From CAUZSH01 sp963582935 (lineage in GTDB: Bacteria; Pseudomonadota; Gammaproteobacteria; Francisellales; Francisellaceae), in contig CAUZSH010000002.1 of the NCBI GenBank assembly GCA_963582935.1, positions 1 to 48,748 of the forward strand: a stretch of 48,748 nt of DNA, written 5' to 3'. The notes beneath the pieces were generated by a model. That model made no database searches, was not told the origin of the DNA, and worked only from the letters and a program-made list of their open reading frames with translations. The position numbers were made by a program, and so were the translations under genes. Shown piece by piece: positions 32,003 to 41,241 of the stretch (position 1 is the first letter of the stretch; the number at the start of each line of letters is the position of its first letter).

Positions 32003-32937
32003 ACGAGGTTATTAAAACAAGAAAATTAACCATGCTGGAAACGGCATTCGGTGAAGATGTCATGCATTACCTTATGGATGAAAAAACGGTCGAGGTGATG
32101 GTGAATCCAGATGGGCGTTTGCATTACGAGAGGATTGGTGAAGGCAAGGTTGCAACGGATATTTATTTACCCGCAGAGCAAACAGAAAATATTGTGAAAT
32201 TAGTGGCTTCCTTTAAAAATGGCGTCGCAAATGAGCAAAACCCAGAAGTTGCAGCTGAGCTATCCTTTGATGGAGCACGTTTTCAGGGTTGGTTGCCACC
32301 TGTGGTAGAGCAAGCATGTTTTTCGATTCGGAGGCGTGCTATTGCAATTTTTACCTTGGCGCAATATGTAGAGCAAGGGGCTTTAACTCAAGCACAGTGT
32401 GATTTACTGAGTAAAGCCGTGCATGACCGAAAAAATATTATTATTGTTGGAGGAACAGGTTCTGGTAAAACAACTTTTGCAAATGCATTATTAGATGTAT
32501 TGGCGGGTTCAGACGACCGTATCTTAGTGATAGAAGATTTGCCTGAGTTGCAGGTGCGTGTAGATGATCTCGTTACCATGACGACAACGACTTACGTTTC
32601 TATGCGTGATTTGGTAAAAGGTTCACTTCGAATGCGCCCAGACCGTATTATTATTGGTGAAGTAAGAGATGGTTCGGCGCTTGATTTATTGAAAGCATGG
32701 AATACAGGACACCCAGGAGGTGTCTGCACCATTCATGCAAATAGCGTGGAATCTGTTCCCTATAGGTTGGAAGACTTGATTCAAGAGGCAGTTGTTACGG
32801 TTCCTCGAAGCCTAATACTGCAATCTGTGGATTTGATTGTTTTTATCTCAAGGGATAGGGCAGGGAAACGGACGATTAGTGATATTGTAGAGTTGGTGGG
32901 GTATGAAAATGAGAGATATATTCTGGAAGTGTGCTAG
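31990..32937 (+). CDS. trbB: T4SS hexameric ATPase TrbB/VirB11
   Basis: TrbB/VirB11 is the traffic ATPase of the cytoplasmic base. Walker A is IVGGTGSGKTTFANALL near residue 155 and the Walker B region is RIIIGEVRDGSALDLLKAW. The His box GHPGGVCTIHAN is present. The 315-residue length is normal. The gene ends the operon, whereas in RP4 trbB comes first. There is no coupling protein (TraG/VirD4) after it; tgt follows with its own promoter. Confidence 0.94.
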   Translation: MVAVNEVIKTRKLTMLETAFGEDVMHYLMDEKTVEVMVNPDGRLHYERIGEGKVATDIYLPAEQTENIVKLVASFKNGVANEQNPEVAAELSFDGARFQGWLPPVVEQACFSIRRRAIAIFTLAQYVEQGALTQAQCDLLSKAVHDRKNIIIVGGTGSGKTTFANALLDVLAGSDDRILVIEDLPELQVRVDDLVTMTTTTYVSMRDLVKGSLRMRPDRIIIGEVRDGSALDLLKAWNTGHPGGVCTIHANSVESVPYRLEDLIQEAVVTVPRSLILQSVDLIVFISRDRAGKRTISDIVELVGYENERYILEVC

Positions 32938-32975
32938 AAAGCCTATTTAGTCGTGCTTGAGAAATAAACGTAATG

Positions 32976-33004
32976 TTGAAATGCATCTTGATATCCTTTA
33001 CTAT
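32976..33004 (+). promoter_or_regulatory. Sigma-70 promoter of tgt-yajC-secDF
   Basis: TTGAAA and TACTAT are spaced by 17 bp, about 42 bp before tgt. This makes tgt independent of the T4SS operon. Confidence 0.55.
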
Positions 33005-33046
33005 GCATATACTTAAAATCACAGCATTTTTGTTTGTTCAAAACCT

Positions 33047-34168
33047 ATGAAATTCCAACTAAATAAAACATCAGGAAAAGCTCGTCGTGGTCGCTTGATT
33101 TTTGATCGAGGCGTTGTTGAAACCCCAGCTTTTATGCCAGTAGGCACTTATGGCGCAGTTAAATCGGTGTCTCCAGAAGAGGTTGAAAAGCTTGGTGCGC
33201 ACATTGTTCTGGGTAATACCTTTCACTTATGGTTACGTCCAGGAACGGAAGTAATCAAAGCGCATGGAGATTTACATGATTTTATGAAATGGGATAAACC
33301 CATTCTGACCGATTCAGGTGGCTTCCAGGTTTTTAGTCTTGGCGCATTACGTAAGTTGACAGAAGAGGGCGTGACCTTCAGATCTCCTATTGATGGACGC
33401 AAAATATTTCTTGATCCTGAAATATCCATGCAAATCCAACGTGATTTAGGGTCAGATATTGTCATGTGCTTTGATGAGTGTACACCACATCCGGCGACTG
33501 AAAAGCAAGTTTGCGATTCCATGGAACTTTCTATGCGCTGGGCGCAACGTAGTAAAGATGCACATGGCGATAACCCCGCAGCCCTATTTGGCATTATACA
33601 AGGTGGAATGTTCACAGGTCTCCGTGATGTTTCATTGAAAGCTCTAACGGATATCGGTTTTGATGGTTATGCGATTGGTGGCTTGTCTGTGGGTGAGCCT
33701 AAGCCTGAGATGATGCGCATACTAGACCATGTTGCCCATAAAATGCCAGAAGATAAGCCTAGGTACTTAATGGGGGTTGGTAAACCTGAAGACTTAGTCG
33801 AAGGAGTGCGTCGTGGTATTGATATGTTTGACTGTGTGATGCCCACACGCAATGCACGTAATGGCCATTTATTTGTGACCTCTGGTGTACTTCGCATTAG
33901 AAATGCCCAATACAAAATGGATACAAGACCATTGGATGATCAATGCGATTGTTATACCTGCAAAAATTATTCCCGTAGCTATTTGCATCATTTGGATAAA
34001 ACCAAAGAAGTGCTAGGTACGCGCTTGAATACCATACACAATTTACATTACTATCAAAAGTTGATGAACAGTTTGCGAAATGCGCTTGACTCAGGTACAT
34101 TTGCAGAGTTTATAACAGAGTTTTACGATAATATAGGTCGTGAAGTTCCAAAGTTAACGAATCTATAA
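33047..34168 (+). CDS. tgt: tRNA-guanine transglycosylase
   Basis: Tgt exchanges guanine for preQ1 at position 34 of GUN-anticodon tRNAs in queuosine synthesis. The motifs VMPVGTYGAVKSV-like (FMPVGTYGAVKSVSPEEV), TDSGGFQVFSLG, GGLSVGEPKPEM and the second catalytic aspartate in FDCVMPTRNARNG are present. The zinc site is CDCYTCKNYSRSYLHH. Its 373 residues match E. coli (375). It heads the conserved tgt-yajC-secD-secF operon. Confidence 0.97.
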   Translation: MKFQLNKTSGKARRGRLIFDRGVVETPAFMPVGTYGAVKSVSPEEVEKLGAHIVLGNTFHLWLRPGTEVIKAHGDLHDFMKWDKPILTDSGGFQVFSLGALRKLTEEGVTFRSPIDGRKIFLDPEISMQIQRDLGSDIVMCFDECTPHPATEKQVCDSMELSMRWAQRSKDAHGDNPAALFGIIQGGMFTGLRDVSLKALTDIGFDGYAIGGLSVGEPKPEMMRILDHVAHKMPEDKPRYLMGVGKPEDLVEGVRRGIDMFDCVMPTRNARNGHLFVTSGVLRIRNAQYKMDTRPLDDQCDCYTCKNYSRSYLHHLDKTKEVLGTRLNTIHNLHYYQKLMNSLRNALDSGTFAEFITEFYDNIGREVPKLTNL

Positions 34169-34198
34169 CAAACAAATAGTAAAATAAGGAAGAAGAAG

Positions 34199-34552
34199 AT
34201 GAATAAGTTTTTAGCAATATTGGCATCAAATTTATTAGCAGTATCTGCATTTGCGGCAGAAGGTGCACAAGGTTCTGGATATGAGTCCATACTATTATTA
34301 GTGGTATTCTTTGCAATATTTTACTTTTTACTGATTCGCCCGCAAATGAAAAAAAACAAGGCGCATCGTGCTTTAGTAGGCGGTATTGCCAAGGGTGATG
34401 AAGTAGTAACAAGTGCAGGAATTGTTGGAAAAATAACCAAAGTGGGCGATGCTTTCATTGATTTAGAAATTGCAGATGGCGTTGAAATTAAAGTCCAAAA
34501 GCAAGCCATTGGCACTGTGTTACCAAAAGGTTCAATGAAGTCTAATAATTAA
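34199..34552 (+). CDS. yajC: Sec translocase accessory subunit YajC
   Basis: YajC is a small inner-membrane partner of SecDF. The 117-residue sequence shows a membrane helix (ESILLLVVFFAIFYFLLIRPQMKK) with the invariant RPQ, then a cytoplasmic domain (GDEVVTSAGIVGKITKVGDAFIDLEIADGVEIKVQKQAI). A leading hydrophobic stretch resembles an extra signal segment. AAGGAAGAAG lies before the ATG. It lies 30 bp after tgt and 21 bp before secD. Confidence 0.95.
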   Translation: MNKFLAILASNLLAVSAFAAEGAQGSGYESILLLVVFFAIFYFLLIRPQMKKNKAHRALVGGIAKGDEVVTSAGIVGKITKVGDAFIDLEIADGVEIKVQKQAIGTVLPKGSMKSNN

Positions 34553-34573
34553 TCAGTTAGGGTCGCCTTTCTT

Positions 34574-36466
34574 ATGTATAAAGCCAGAAACAAGGTAGCA
34601 ATTAATCGTTTCCCATTATGGAAATATCTTTTAATTGTCCTTATTGCGGTTGTCTCCATCGTATATGCCTTACCAAATATATTTGGGGACACGCCATCCT
34701 TGCAGTTATCACCTAAAAATGGTGAAGCAATTAGTCAGACCACGCTAACAGATATAAAATCAGATCTCGATAAAGCCCATATTGCTTATAATGAATTTAC
34801 CAGTGAGCAGTATATGGCACAAATGCGCTTTAGTAGCGTGACGGATCAGATGAAAGCGCAAACTTTACTGGATGATAAATTTGGTAAAGCCATGACTGTT
34901 GCTTTGATGCTAGCGCCAAACACGCCTGAATGGTTACAAGTTTTGGGTGCGGGGCCTATGAATTTAGGCTTGGATCTTCGTGGCGGGATGTATTTTGTTT
35001 TGGAAGCTGATTTGAATATGGCGATCAAAAGTAATATTGATAATTATGCCCAAGAATTGCGAACCCAGTTAAGAGAAAAAGGCTTACGTTATTCTGGTAT
35101 TGTTGCTAAAGGTAATCAAGTGATTGTTGACTTTAGTAACGCTTCAGACGCAACGATTGATGAAGCAAAAGACTATATGAAAAGCAATTATCCAGCTTTG
35201 TCCTTAACGACAAGTGGCAGCAATTCAAAATCTTTTGTATTAAGTCTTAGTCAACAAGCCGCGGCTGAAATCAAAAATAATGCGGTTTCTCAAGTGATAC
35301 AAGTGATGCGTAATCGTGTTAACGAATTAGGTGTAGCTGAAGCGTCTGTGGCGAGAGCGGGCTCTAATCGTGTTGTGATTGAGCTTCCTGGCTTACAAGA
35401 TGCTGCACGTGCAAAACAGATTCTGGGTGGTACGGCGACAGTTAGGTTTCAGTTAGTCGATAATAAAGCAGATGTACAAAGTGCCTTATCGGGTAATGTG
35501 CCCATTGGTTCGGGTTTGTATCATATGTCAGATGGACAGCCTGCTGTGCTTTATAATCGTGTTATTTTAAGTGGCAATTCGGTGGTTGATGCAAAGGTGG
35601 GTTATGATTCACAAACTTCATTACCTGCGGTTCAAGTAAAACTGAGCGGACCAGATGTGAGTTACTTTAGTAAGGTAACGGGGCAAAATGTTGGCAAACC
35701 AATGGCAACCGTTTTGGTGCAAACCACCTTTGATAGGCAAATGATCAATGGTAAAGAAGTGACGGTGCCGACAGTTTCAAGTCGCGTGATTAGTGTGGCA
35801 ACCATAAATAGCCAGCTAGGAAATAACTTCCAAATCACAGGGTTAAATCAGCGTGAAGCACAAAACCTTTCCTTGCTTATTCGTTCTGGGGCATTGCCAA
35901 CACCGGTTCAGATTGTACAAGAACAGCAGATTGGTCCAACAATGGGTGCTGAAAATATTAGAATGGGTGCGATTTCAATTGTGATTGCTTTGGCGCTTGT
36001 TGTGATATTTATGGGGCTTTATTATCGCATGTTTGGCTTGATTGCAAATGTGGCGCTGATTCTTAATTTGTTTATGATTGTGGGTATCATGTCGATTATG
36101 CCAGGAGCAACGCTGACTCTGCCGGGGATAGCAGGGATTGTTCTGAACTTAGGGATGGCGATTGATGCCAATGTCTTGATTTTTGAGCGAATACGAGAGG
36201 AGTTGCGTAATGGAATGCCGCCACAGGCAGCGATTCATGCAGGCTATGAGCGCGCATTTGGTACAATTGTGGATTCTAATCTCACCACGCTCATTGTTGC
36301 CGTTATCTTGTTTGCCATTGGCACGGGAGCGGTTAAGGGGTTTGCCGTAACTTTGATGATTGGTATTATTACTTCTATGTATACCTCTGTAACGGTTTCA
36401 CGTGGCATGACCAATCTGCTTTATGGTAAGCGCCGTAATTTACAAAAACTGTCGATTGGGATATAG
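34574..36466 (+). CDS. secD: Protein translocase subunit SecD
   Basis: SecD is an RND-type membrane protein that uses the proton gradient to help protein export. The 630 residues include an N-terminal membrane helix and the D1 motif LGLDLRGGMYFVLE. A large periplasmic P1 domain follows, then the C-terminal six-helix domain (IVLNLGMAIDANVLIFERIREELRNG). The length is near the E. coli value (615). It lies between yajC and secF. Confidence 0.97.
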   Translation: MYKARNKVAINRFPLWKYLLIVLIAVVSIVYALPNIFGDTPSLQLSPKNGEAISQTTLTDIKSDLDKAHIAYNEFTSEQYMAQMRFSSVTDQMKAQTLLDDKFGKAMTVALMLAPNTPEWLQVLGAGPMNLGLDLRGGMYFVLEADLNMAIKSNIDNYAQELRTQLREKGLRYSGIVAKGNQVIVDFSNASDATIDEAKDYMKSNYPALSLTTSGSNSKSFVLSLSQQAAAEIKNNAVSQVIQVMRNRVNELGVAEASVARAGSNRVVIELPGLQDAARAKQILGGTATVRFQLVDNKADVQSALSGNVPIGSGLYHMSDGQPAVLYNRVILSGNSVVDAKVGYDSQTSLPAVQVKLSGPDVSYFSKVTGQNVGKPMATVLVQTTFDRQMINGKEVTVPTVSSRVISVATINSQLGNNFQITGLNQREAQNLSLLIRSGALPTPVQIVQEQQIGPTMGAENIRMGAISIVIALALVVIFMGLYYRMFGLIANVALILNLFMIVGIMSIMPGATLTLPGIAGIVLNLGMAIDANVLIFERIREELRNGMPPQAAIHAGYERAFGTIVDSNLTTLIVAVILFAIGTGAVKGFAVTLMIGIITSMYTSVTVSRGMTNLLYGKRRNLQKLSIGI

Positions 36467-36478
36467 GGTTAGGGCATC

Positions 36479-37438
36479 ATGGATTTATTTTATAAAAAAA
36501 CAAATATTGATTTCATGGGGATTAAAAAACTTACTGCAATCCTCTCCATCCTTATGATCGTTGTATCTTTTGGTTTTATTTTTATCAAAGGACTAAACTG
36601 GGGAATTGACTTTACAGGAGGCTATCAGATTCAAGCCACATATCAAAAGGCGCCTGATATTCCTAAAGTAAAGCAAGCATTAGATCTAGCTGGTCTGCAT
36701 GGCTCCGAGGTCATCACATTTGGGACTGCAAGAGATATTATGATTCGCTTGATGCCATCATCACATGCTGATTTGCAAGCTCAACAAAACATTACGGCTG
36801 ATGGCAGTACTGCGCAGCAAGCATTACAGGAAAAAGTGCAAACGGCGCTAGGTGATGAGGCAAAAATAAGCTCGATTAACTATATTGGACCGCAAGTAGG
36901 TCAAGAGCTAGCGACTAATGGTTTGCTTGCCATGGTTGTGGCATTGATTTGTATTATGGGGTACATTGCCTTTCGTTTTGAAATGAAGTTCGCGTTAAGT
37001 GCGGGGATTGCACTATTACATGATCCAATCATTATTTTAGGTGTTTTTGCCGCGTTTGGTTTAGAGTTCAATCTCACCTCTCTTGCTGCAGTTCTTGCTG
37101 TGATTGGCTACTCACTAAATGATACGGTGGTTATTTATGACCGTATTCGTGAAAACTTTAGAAAAATTCGTAAAACGACGGTGCATGAAATCATTAATCG
37201 TTCAGTCAATGACACGCTCTCTAGAACCATTATAACATCTGCGTTAACACTGCTTGTCTGTGTGGTGTTGTTCTTTTTTGGTGGGCCTTCCATACATGAA
37301 TTTTCGCTGGCATTAATCTTAGGAATTATTGTGGGAACTTATTCTTCTGTTTATATCGCAGGTGCGCTTGCGGTGGTGCTTGGTCTAAAACGCGAAGACC
37401 TACTGGCGCCAGCACCGATCAAAGATGCTACGCCATAA
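36479..37438 (+). CDS. secF: Protein translocase subunit SecF
   Basis: SecF pairs with SecD in the Sec accessory complex. The 319-residue protein shows the GINWGIDFTGG-type motif as GLNWGIDFTGGYQIQ. The six-helix domain has YSLNDTVVIYDRIRENFRK and INRSVNDTLSRTIITS. It lies 12 bp after secD and ends the operon. A promoter-like TTGACT and an extended -10 follow for the next small gene. Confidence 0.97.
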   Translation: MDLFYKKTNIDFMGIKKLTAILSILMIVVSFGFIFIKGLNWGIDFTGGYQIQATYQKAPDIPKVKQALDLAGLHGSEVITFGTARDIMIRLMPSSHADLQAQQNITADGSTAQQALQEKVQTALGDEAKISSINYIGPQVGQELATNGLLAMVVALICIMGYIAFRFEMKFALSAGIALLHDPIIILGVFAAFGLEFNLTSLAAVLAVIGYSLNDTVVIYDRIRENFRKIRKTTVHEIINRSVNDTLSRTIITSALTLLVCVVLFFFGGPSIHEFSLALILGIIVGTYSSVYIAGALAVVLGLKREDLLAPAPIKDATP

Positions 37439-37536
37439 GTATTATTTGACTCTTTTTCAGTATGCGGTTTGCTAAAATCAATCTCTATATTAGAATGTGT
37501 GTAAGAGCACAAACAAATTGGTAATGGAGTGATCTT

Positions 37537-37704
37537 ATGTCTACTGCCAAAGCATGTATGGTTTTGGGAATTCTTGTGATCATGGTTGCCAGCACAATTA
37601 TGGGTGCGTTTCTCGCCGTGAAGCTAAAATTTGACAGAACACAAATTTATCAAAAACCATCTTCGCACTCTACGATTTTAGATAATATTGATTCAAGAGG
37701 CTAG
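37537..37704 (+). CDS. Short single-span membrane protein (55 residues), unknown
   Basis: This ATG-started frame carries a GGAGTGAT ribosome-binding site. It encodes a 55-residue protein with one hydrophobic helix (residues ~8-30, including VLGILVIMVASTIMGAFLAV), then a basic-polar tail. An extended -10 (TGCTAAAAT at 37470-37478) lies upstream. It fills most of the secF-rpoH gap, where no other gene is visible. The ribosome-binding site and composition suggest a true small membrane protein; conservation has not been tested. Confidence 0.5.
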   Translation: MSTAKACMVLGILVIMVASTIMGAFLAVKLKFDRTQIYQKPSSHSTILDNIDSRG

Positions 37705-37784
37705 TTGATCGCTATATATCAGATAAATGGAAAAACACGCGAGATATGTTTTGATCAAAAAGCAATCATTTATGGGTGATTTAC

Positions 37785-37814
37785 TTGAGTCACAGCAACC
37801 AGTTGTGTTATACT
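37785..37814 (+). promoter_or_regulatory. Candidate promoter of rpoH
   Basis: TTGAGT and TATACT are spaced by 18 bp, 49 bp upstream of the rpoH GTG start. Confidence 0.55.
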
Positions 37815-37863
37815 TTTCCAATAATTTGGTAGAGTAAAATACATTCATATAGAGGTAGGGTAC

Positions 37864-38733
37864 GTGTCAAAAGAATTAACAGTCAAAAATAACTGGTTAC
37901 CCGTTCCAGCGGGCGTTGATCTAAGTGGCTTGGATCAGTATTTAAAACATGCGAACAAAGTACCGATGTTAACGGAAACAGAGGAAAAAGACCTTGCTGC
38001 TAGACTGAGGTATCAAAATGATTTGGAAGCCGCACAAACACTAATTATGTCACATTTGAGGTTTGTTGTTAAGATTGCTAAAGGCTTTACGGGCTATGGC
38101 TTGCCTGTCGCTGATTTGATTCAGGAAGGCAATATTGGTTTGATGAAAGCAGTAAAACGTTTTGATCCGAGCGTAGGTGTCCGCTTGGTGTCTTTTGCCG
38201 TGCATTGGATTAAAGCTGAGATGCATGAATATGTGTTAAAAAACTGGCGCATTGTTAAAATCGCAACAACAAAATCACAACGCAAGTTATTTTTTAATTT
38301 GCGTAGTAGCAAGCAGCGCCTTGGTTGGTTTACACAAGAAGAGATTGAATCTGTTGCAAAAGATTTGAATGTGAAACCAGAAGTCGTCGTTGAAATGGAA
38401 AAACGCATGAATGCTTACGATATGGCGTTTGATGCGCCGAGCGAATCTGAAAATGATGAGGTCTATTCACCTTCTATGTATCTTGAGGATCATTCGGCAT
38501 CACCAGAAGTGCAAATAGAGTCTGAAGAGTTGCAACATAAAATGCACACAAGTTTGCAAGATGCAGTGGCAACGTTGGATGATCGAAGCAAAGATATTAT
38601 CACTTCTCGCTGGTTGGGCGATGATAAAAAAACGTTGCATGACTTAGCAGGCAAATATAATGTCTCTGCGGAACGCATTCGTCAGCTTGAAAATATGGCA
38701 ATGTCAAAACTTAAGTCACATATTGCCGCTTAA
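37864..38733 (+). CDS. rpoH: Heat-shock sigma factor RpoH (sigma 32)
   Basis: RpoH directs RNA polymerase to heat-shock promoters. The 289-residue protein has region 2 (LIMSHLRFVVKIAKGFTGYGLPVADLIQEGNIGLMKAV) and the RpoH box QRKLFFNLRSSKQRLGW. Region 4 reads YNVSAERIRQLENMAMSKLK. The start is GTG with an AGGTAGGG site; no in-frame ATG gives the expected N-terminus. The cupin gene begins 7 bp after its stop. The usual ftsY-ftsE-ftsX neighbours are absent. Confidence 0.95.
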   Translation: MSKELTVKNNWLPVPAGVDLSGLDQYLKHANKVPMLTETEEKDLAARLRYQNDLEAAQTLIMSHLRFVVKIAKGFTGYGLPVADLIQEGNIGLMKAVKRFDPSVGVRLVSFAVHWIKAEMHEYVLKNWRIVKIATTKSQRKLFFNLRSSKQRLGWFTQEEIESVAKDLNVKPEVVVEMEKRMNAYDMAFDAPSESENDEVYSPSMYLEDHSASPEVQIESEELQHKMHTSLQDAVATLDDRSKDIITSRWLGDDKKTLHDLAGKYNVSAERIRQLENMAMSKLKSHIAA

Positions 38734-38740
38734 GTGATTG

Positions 38741-39061
38741 ATGAATAGTAATTTATTCCATAATTTACCGAAAAATTCTCAAGAATCTGAAATCATTGAC
38801 CAGCTCTTGACCCATAAAAATATTACAATTGAACGTATTGTCTCCACGGGTCAGATAACACCAAAAGATGACCCTTATAAGCAAGACCATGATGAATGGG
38901 TTATTTTGCTAAAAGGTGTCGCAGAGCTATGGGTTGAAGGGAGGGGGAATTTGTTGCTTAATCCGGGTGACTATCTTTTTATTCCTGCAAAAAAGACCCA
39001 CCTTGTTACCTACACATCGATCGATCCCGCAGCTGTCTGGCTTGCCATTCATATACATTAA
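38741..39061 (+). CDS. Small cupin-domain protein
   Basis: This ~106-residue protein has a single cupin fold. HDEWVILLKGVAELWVEG and the second motif LNPGDYLFIPAKKTHLVTYT contain the usual glycine, proline and metal-ligand pattern. The ATG at 38741 is 7 bp after the rpoH stop, with AAGTGA upstream, so the two are probably co-transcribed. Such cupins are often phosphomannose-isomerase-like or regulatory metal-binding proteins; the ligand is unknown. It converges with nhaA, 10 bp away. Confidence 0.8.
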   Translation: MNSNLFHNLPKNSQESEIIDQLLTHKNITIERIVSTGQITPKDDPYKQDHDEWVILLKGVAELWVEGRGNLLLNPGDYLFIPAKKTHLVTYTSIDPAAVWLAIHIH

Positions 39062-39071
39062 ATCTCTTTTT

Positions 39072-40244
39072 CTAGCGATTTATTTTTTTAAGGGATAGAG
39101 CCAAGACTGCAAATCCTGCCACACCTGAAAGCAGTGATCCAACTAAAATGGCTAATAAATCAAGAGAATGGTATAGCTCAGGAGAGTAGGACAACAAGGC
39201 AATAAAGATACTCATGGTAAATCCAATACCTGTGAGTAGGGCTACACCATAAAACTGTTTCCAGTCAGAATTTTTTGGTAGTGATGCTAGTTTGAGTTTA
39301 ATGGCAATATATGAAAAACCAAAGACTCCAATTTGTTTGCCGATAAGCAACCCTAAAATAATGCCTAACGGCATGGGTTCGATTAGGTTTGAGAAATCTT
39401 GTAGATTCAGTGTGAGACCGGCATTGGCAAAAGCAAAAATAGGGATGATGAAAAAGGCGACCCAATAGTGCAAATTATGCTCCATTTCTTTAGACACCGA
39501 AACAGGCTTTCCTTTTTTATCTTTTGCAGTTAAAGGAATGGTGAAGGCAAGCAGCACACCTGCAATGGTTGCATGGATGCCAGACTTTAGAATAGCAACC
39601 CATAAAATAATGCCAATTAGGGCATAGGCTGTTTTTTTAACAACCCCAAAGATATTCAACATAATTAAGCCAATAAAGGCCAGTGAAGCAATCCCAAGCG
39701 CTAAAAATGAAAGCCCGTCAGAATAAAAAATAGCGATAATAAGAATAGCGCCAAGATCATCTAAAATGGCAAGTGCCATGAGAAAGATCTTCAGTGATAC
39801 GGGCACTCTTTTTCCAAATAAAGAAAGGATACCTAAAGCAAAAGCAATATCTGTCGCCATAGGGATTGCCCAACCTTTGAAGGCATCAGGGTCGCCATAA
39901 TTAAAAAGAAGAAAAACAGCGGCAGGAGCAATCATCCCACCCAATGCAGCAACACCGGGCAGTACACATTGAGCGGGTGAAGATAGGTCGCCCTCTAGTA
40001 GCTCACGCTTTACTTCTAACCCGATAAGTAAAAAGAAAATGGTCATAAGCCCATCATTAATGGCGTGAACAAAAGAGGTGTGTATAGATAAGGGACCTAA
40101 ATCAAAAGATAAAGGGGTATGTAAAATGTTATTGTAAATATCAACAAGGGGTGAATTAGCAACGGCTAATGCCGCAATTGTGATAAAAATTAATACGATC
40201 CCAGCGGAAGATTCCTTTTTGATAAACTCTTCGATAAAGTTCAT
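39072..40244 (-). CDS. nhaA: Na+/H+ antiporter NhaA
   Basis: NhaA exchanges sodium for protons across the inner membrane. The 390-residue, 12-helix protein has the ion-binding pair of aspartates in ALAILDDLGAILIIAIFYS and the helix IV motif PMATDIAFALGIL. The helix X lysine lies in LLIGKQIGVFGFSY. The length is almost equal to E. coli NhaA (388). It lies 103 bp downstream of ppk2 on the same strand. Confidence 0.96.
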   Translation of the reverse strand: MNFIEEFIKKESSAGIVLIFITIAALAVANSPLVDIYNNILHTPLSFDLGPLSIHTSFVHAINDGLMTIFFLLIGLEVKRELLEGDLSSPAQCVLPGVAALGGMIAPAAVFLLFNYGDPDAFKGWAIPMATDIAFALGILSLFGKRVPVSLKIFLMALAILDDLGAILIIAIFYSDGLSFLALGIASLAFIGLIMLNIFGVVKKTAYALIGIILWVAILKSGIHATIAGVLLAFTIPLTAKDKKGKPVSVSKEMEHNLHYWVAFFIIPIFAFANAGLTLNLQDFSNLIEPMPLGIILGLLIGKQIGVFGFSYIAIKLKLASLPKNSDWKQFYGVALLTGIGFTMSIFIALLSYSPELYHSLDLLAILVGSLLSGVAGFAVLALSLKKINR

Positions 40245-40347
40245 TGTGTTCCCATTATTTGATATGATGCTTTTAGAATGATGCGCCCCTATGATACTGA
40301 TGTTATTAAGGATATGTCCAGCAGGCTAGGGTGGTTAATTTCTCAGT

Positions 40348-41190
40348 TTATTCATTGGGGAATATGTCTGATGCTGAACTCATAATAAGGGGATCTGGCT
40401 TTTGTGCAATAAGTTTATCTTTATCTGTATAGGGGAGCTGATAAAGTATATGTCTCATCGCGTTAATTCTAGCCCGCCGCTTGAAATCGGACTTAATAAC
40501 CGTCCAGGGTGCGTGCTTAGTTGCGGTGCATTGAAACATTCTTTCTTTTGCGGTGGTATAATCATTCCACTTATCCATAGAGGCTTTGTCAATGGGGCTT
40601 AGTTTCCATTGTTTTAATGGGTGAGTCTCTCTGGATTGAAATCGAAGAAATTGTTCCTTACGGCTGACTGAAAACCAAAATTTAAAAAGATATATGCCTG
40701 TATTTAAGAGCATCTTTTCGAGTTCTGGCACTTCATTGAGAAAGTTTTTGTATTCATCGGGCGAGCAGAACCCCATTACCTTTTCTACCCCTGCGCGGTT
40801 ATACCAAGATCGGTCAAAAAACACCATTTCACCCGCTGAAGGTAAGTGGCGAATATAGCGCTGAAAGTACCATTGTCCCAACTCCTTGTTGGTGGGTTTG
40901 GCTAATGCGACAACACGAGCATAGCGTGGGTTTAGATGCTCCATAAAGCGTTTAATTGCGCCACCTTTGCCAGCTGCATCTCTTCCCTCAAAGATGATTA
41001 AAATCTTTTGACCTGTGGATTGAACCCAGTTTTGCATTTTTAAAAGTTCAATTTGTAGGTCGTATTTTAGAGACTCATAACACCTTGCGCTAAGCTTTGT
41101 TTCATAGGGATAACTATTTTCGATTTGGGCATGGAAATGCGTATCCGCGAAGGTGGTTGGGGAAAATATAAGGTTCTTTGATTTTTTCAA
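40348..41190 (-). CDS. ppk2: Polyphosphate kinase 2 (class I)
   Basis: PPK2 uses inorganic polyphosphate to phosphorylate nucleoside diphosphates. The 280-residue single-domain protein carries Walker A FEGRDAAGKGGAIKRFMEHL and Walker B VFFDRSWYNRAGVEKVMGF. The lid region is SRKEQFLRFQSRETHPLKQWKLSPIDKAS. The start is TTG at 41190, since no upstream ATG is in frame and the next methionine is within the fold. It lies 51 bp after ppsR on the same strand. The family type (one domain) and motifs are clear; the nucleotide preference is not. Confidence 0.93.
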   Translation of the reverse strand: MKKSKNLIFSPTTFADTHFHAQIENSYPYETKLSARCYESLKYDLQIELLKMQNWVQSTGQKILIIFEGRDAAGKGGAIKRFMEHLNPRYARVVALAKPTNKELGQWYFQRYIRHLPSAGEMVFFDRSWYNRAGVEKVMGFCSPDEYKNFLNEVPELEKMLLNTGIYLFKFWFSVSRKEQFLRFQSRETHPLKQWKLSPIDKASMDKWNDYTTAKERMFQCTATKHAPWTVIKSDFKRRARINAMRHILYQLPYTDKDKLIAQKPDPLIMSSASDIFPNE

Positions 41191-41241
41191 GGTCTTATGT
41201 TGAATTTTATCTAGTATATTTAGAGCATAGCAGGGAATTGT

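Noticed and set aside
23032..32937. T4SS locus as an integrated conjugative element
   Set aside because: No integrase, relaxase, coupling gene, flanking repeat or tRNA attachment site is visible on either side within the window.
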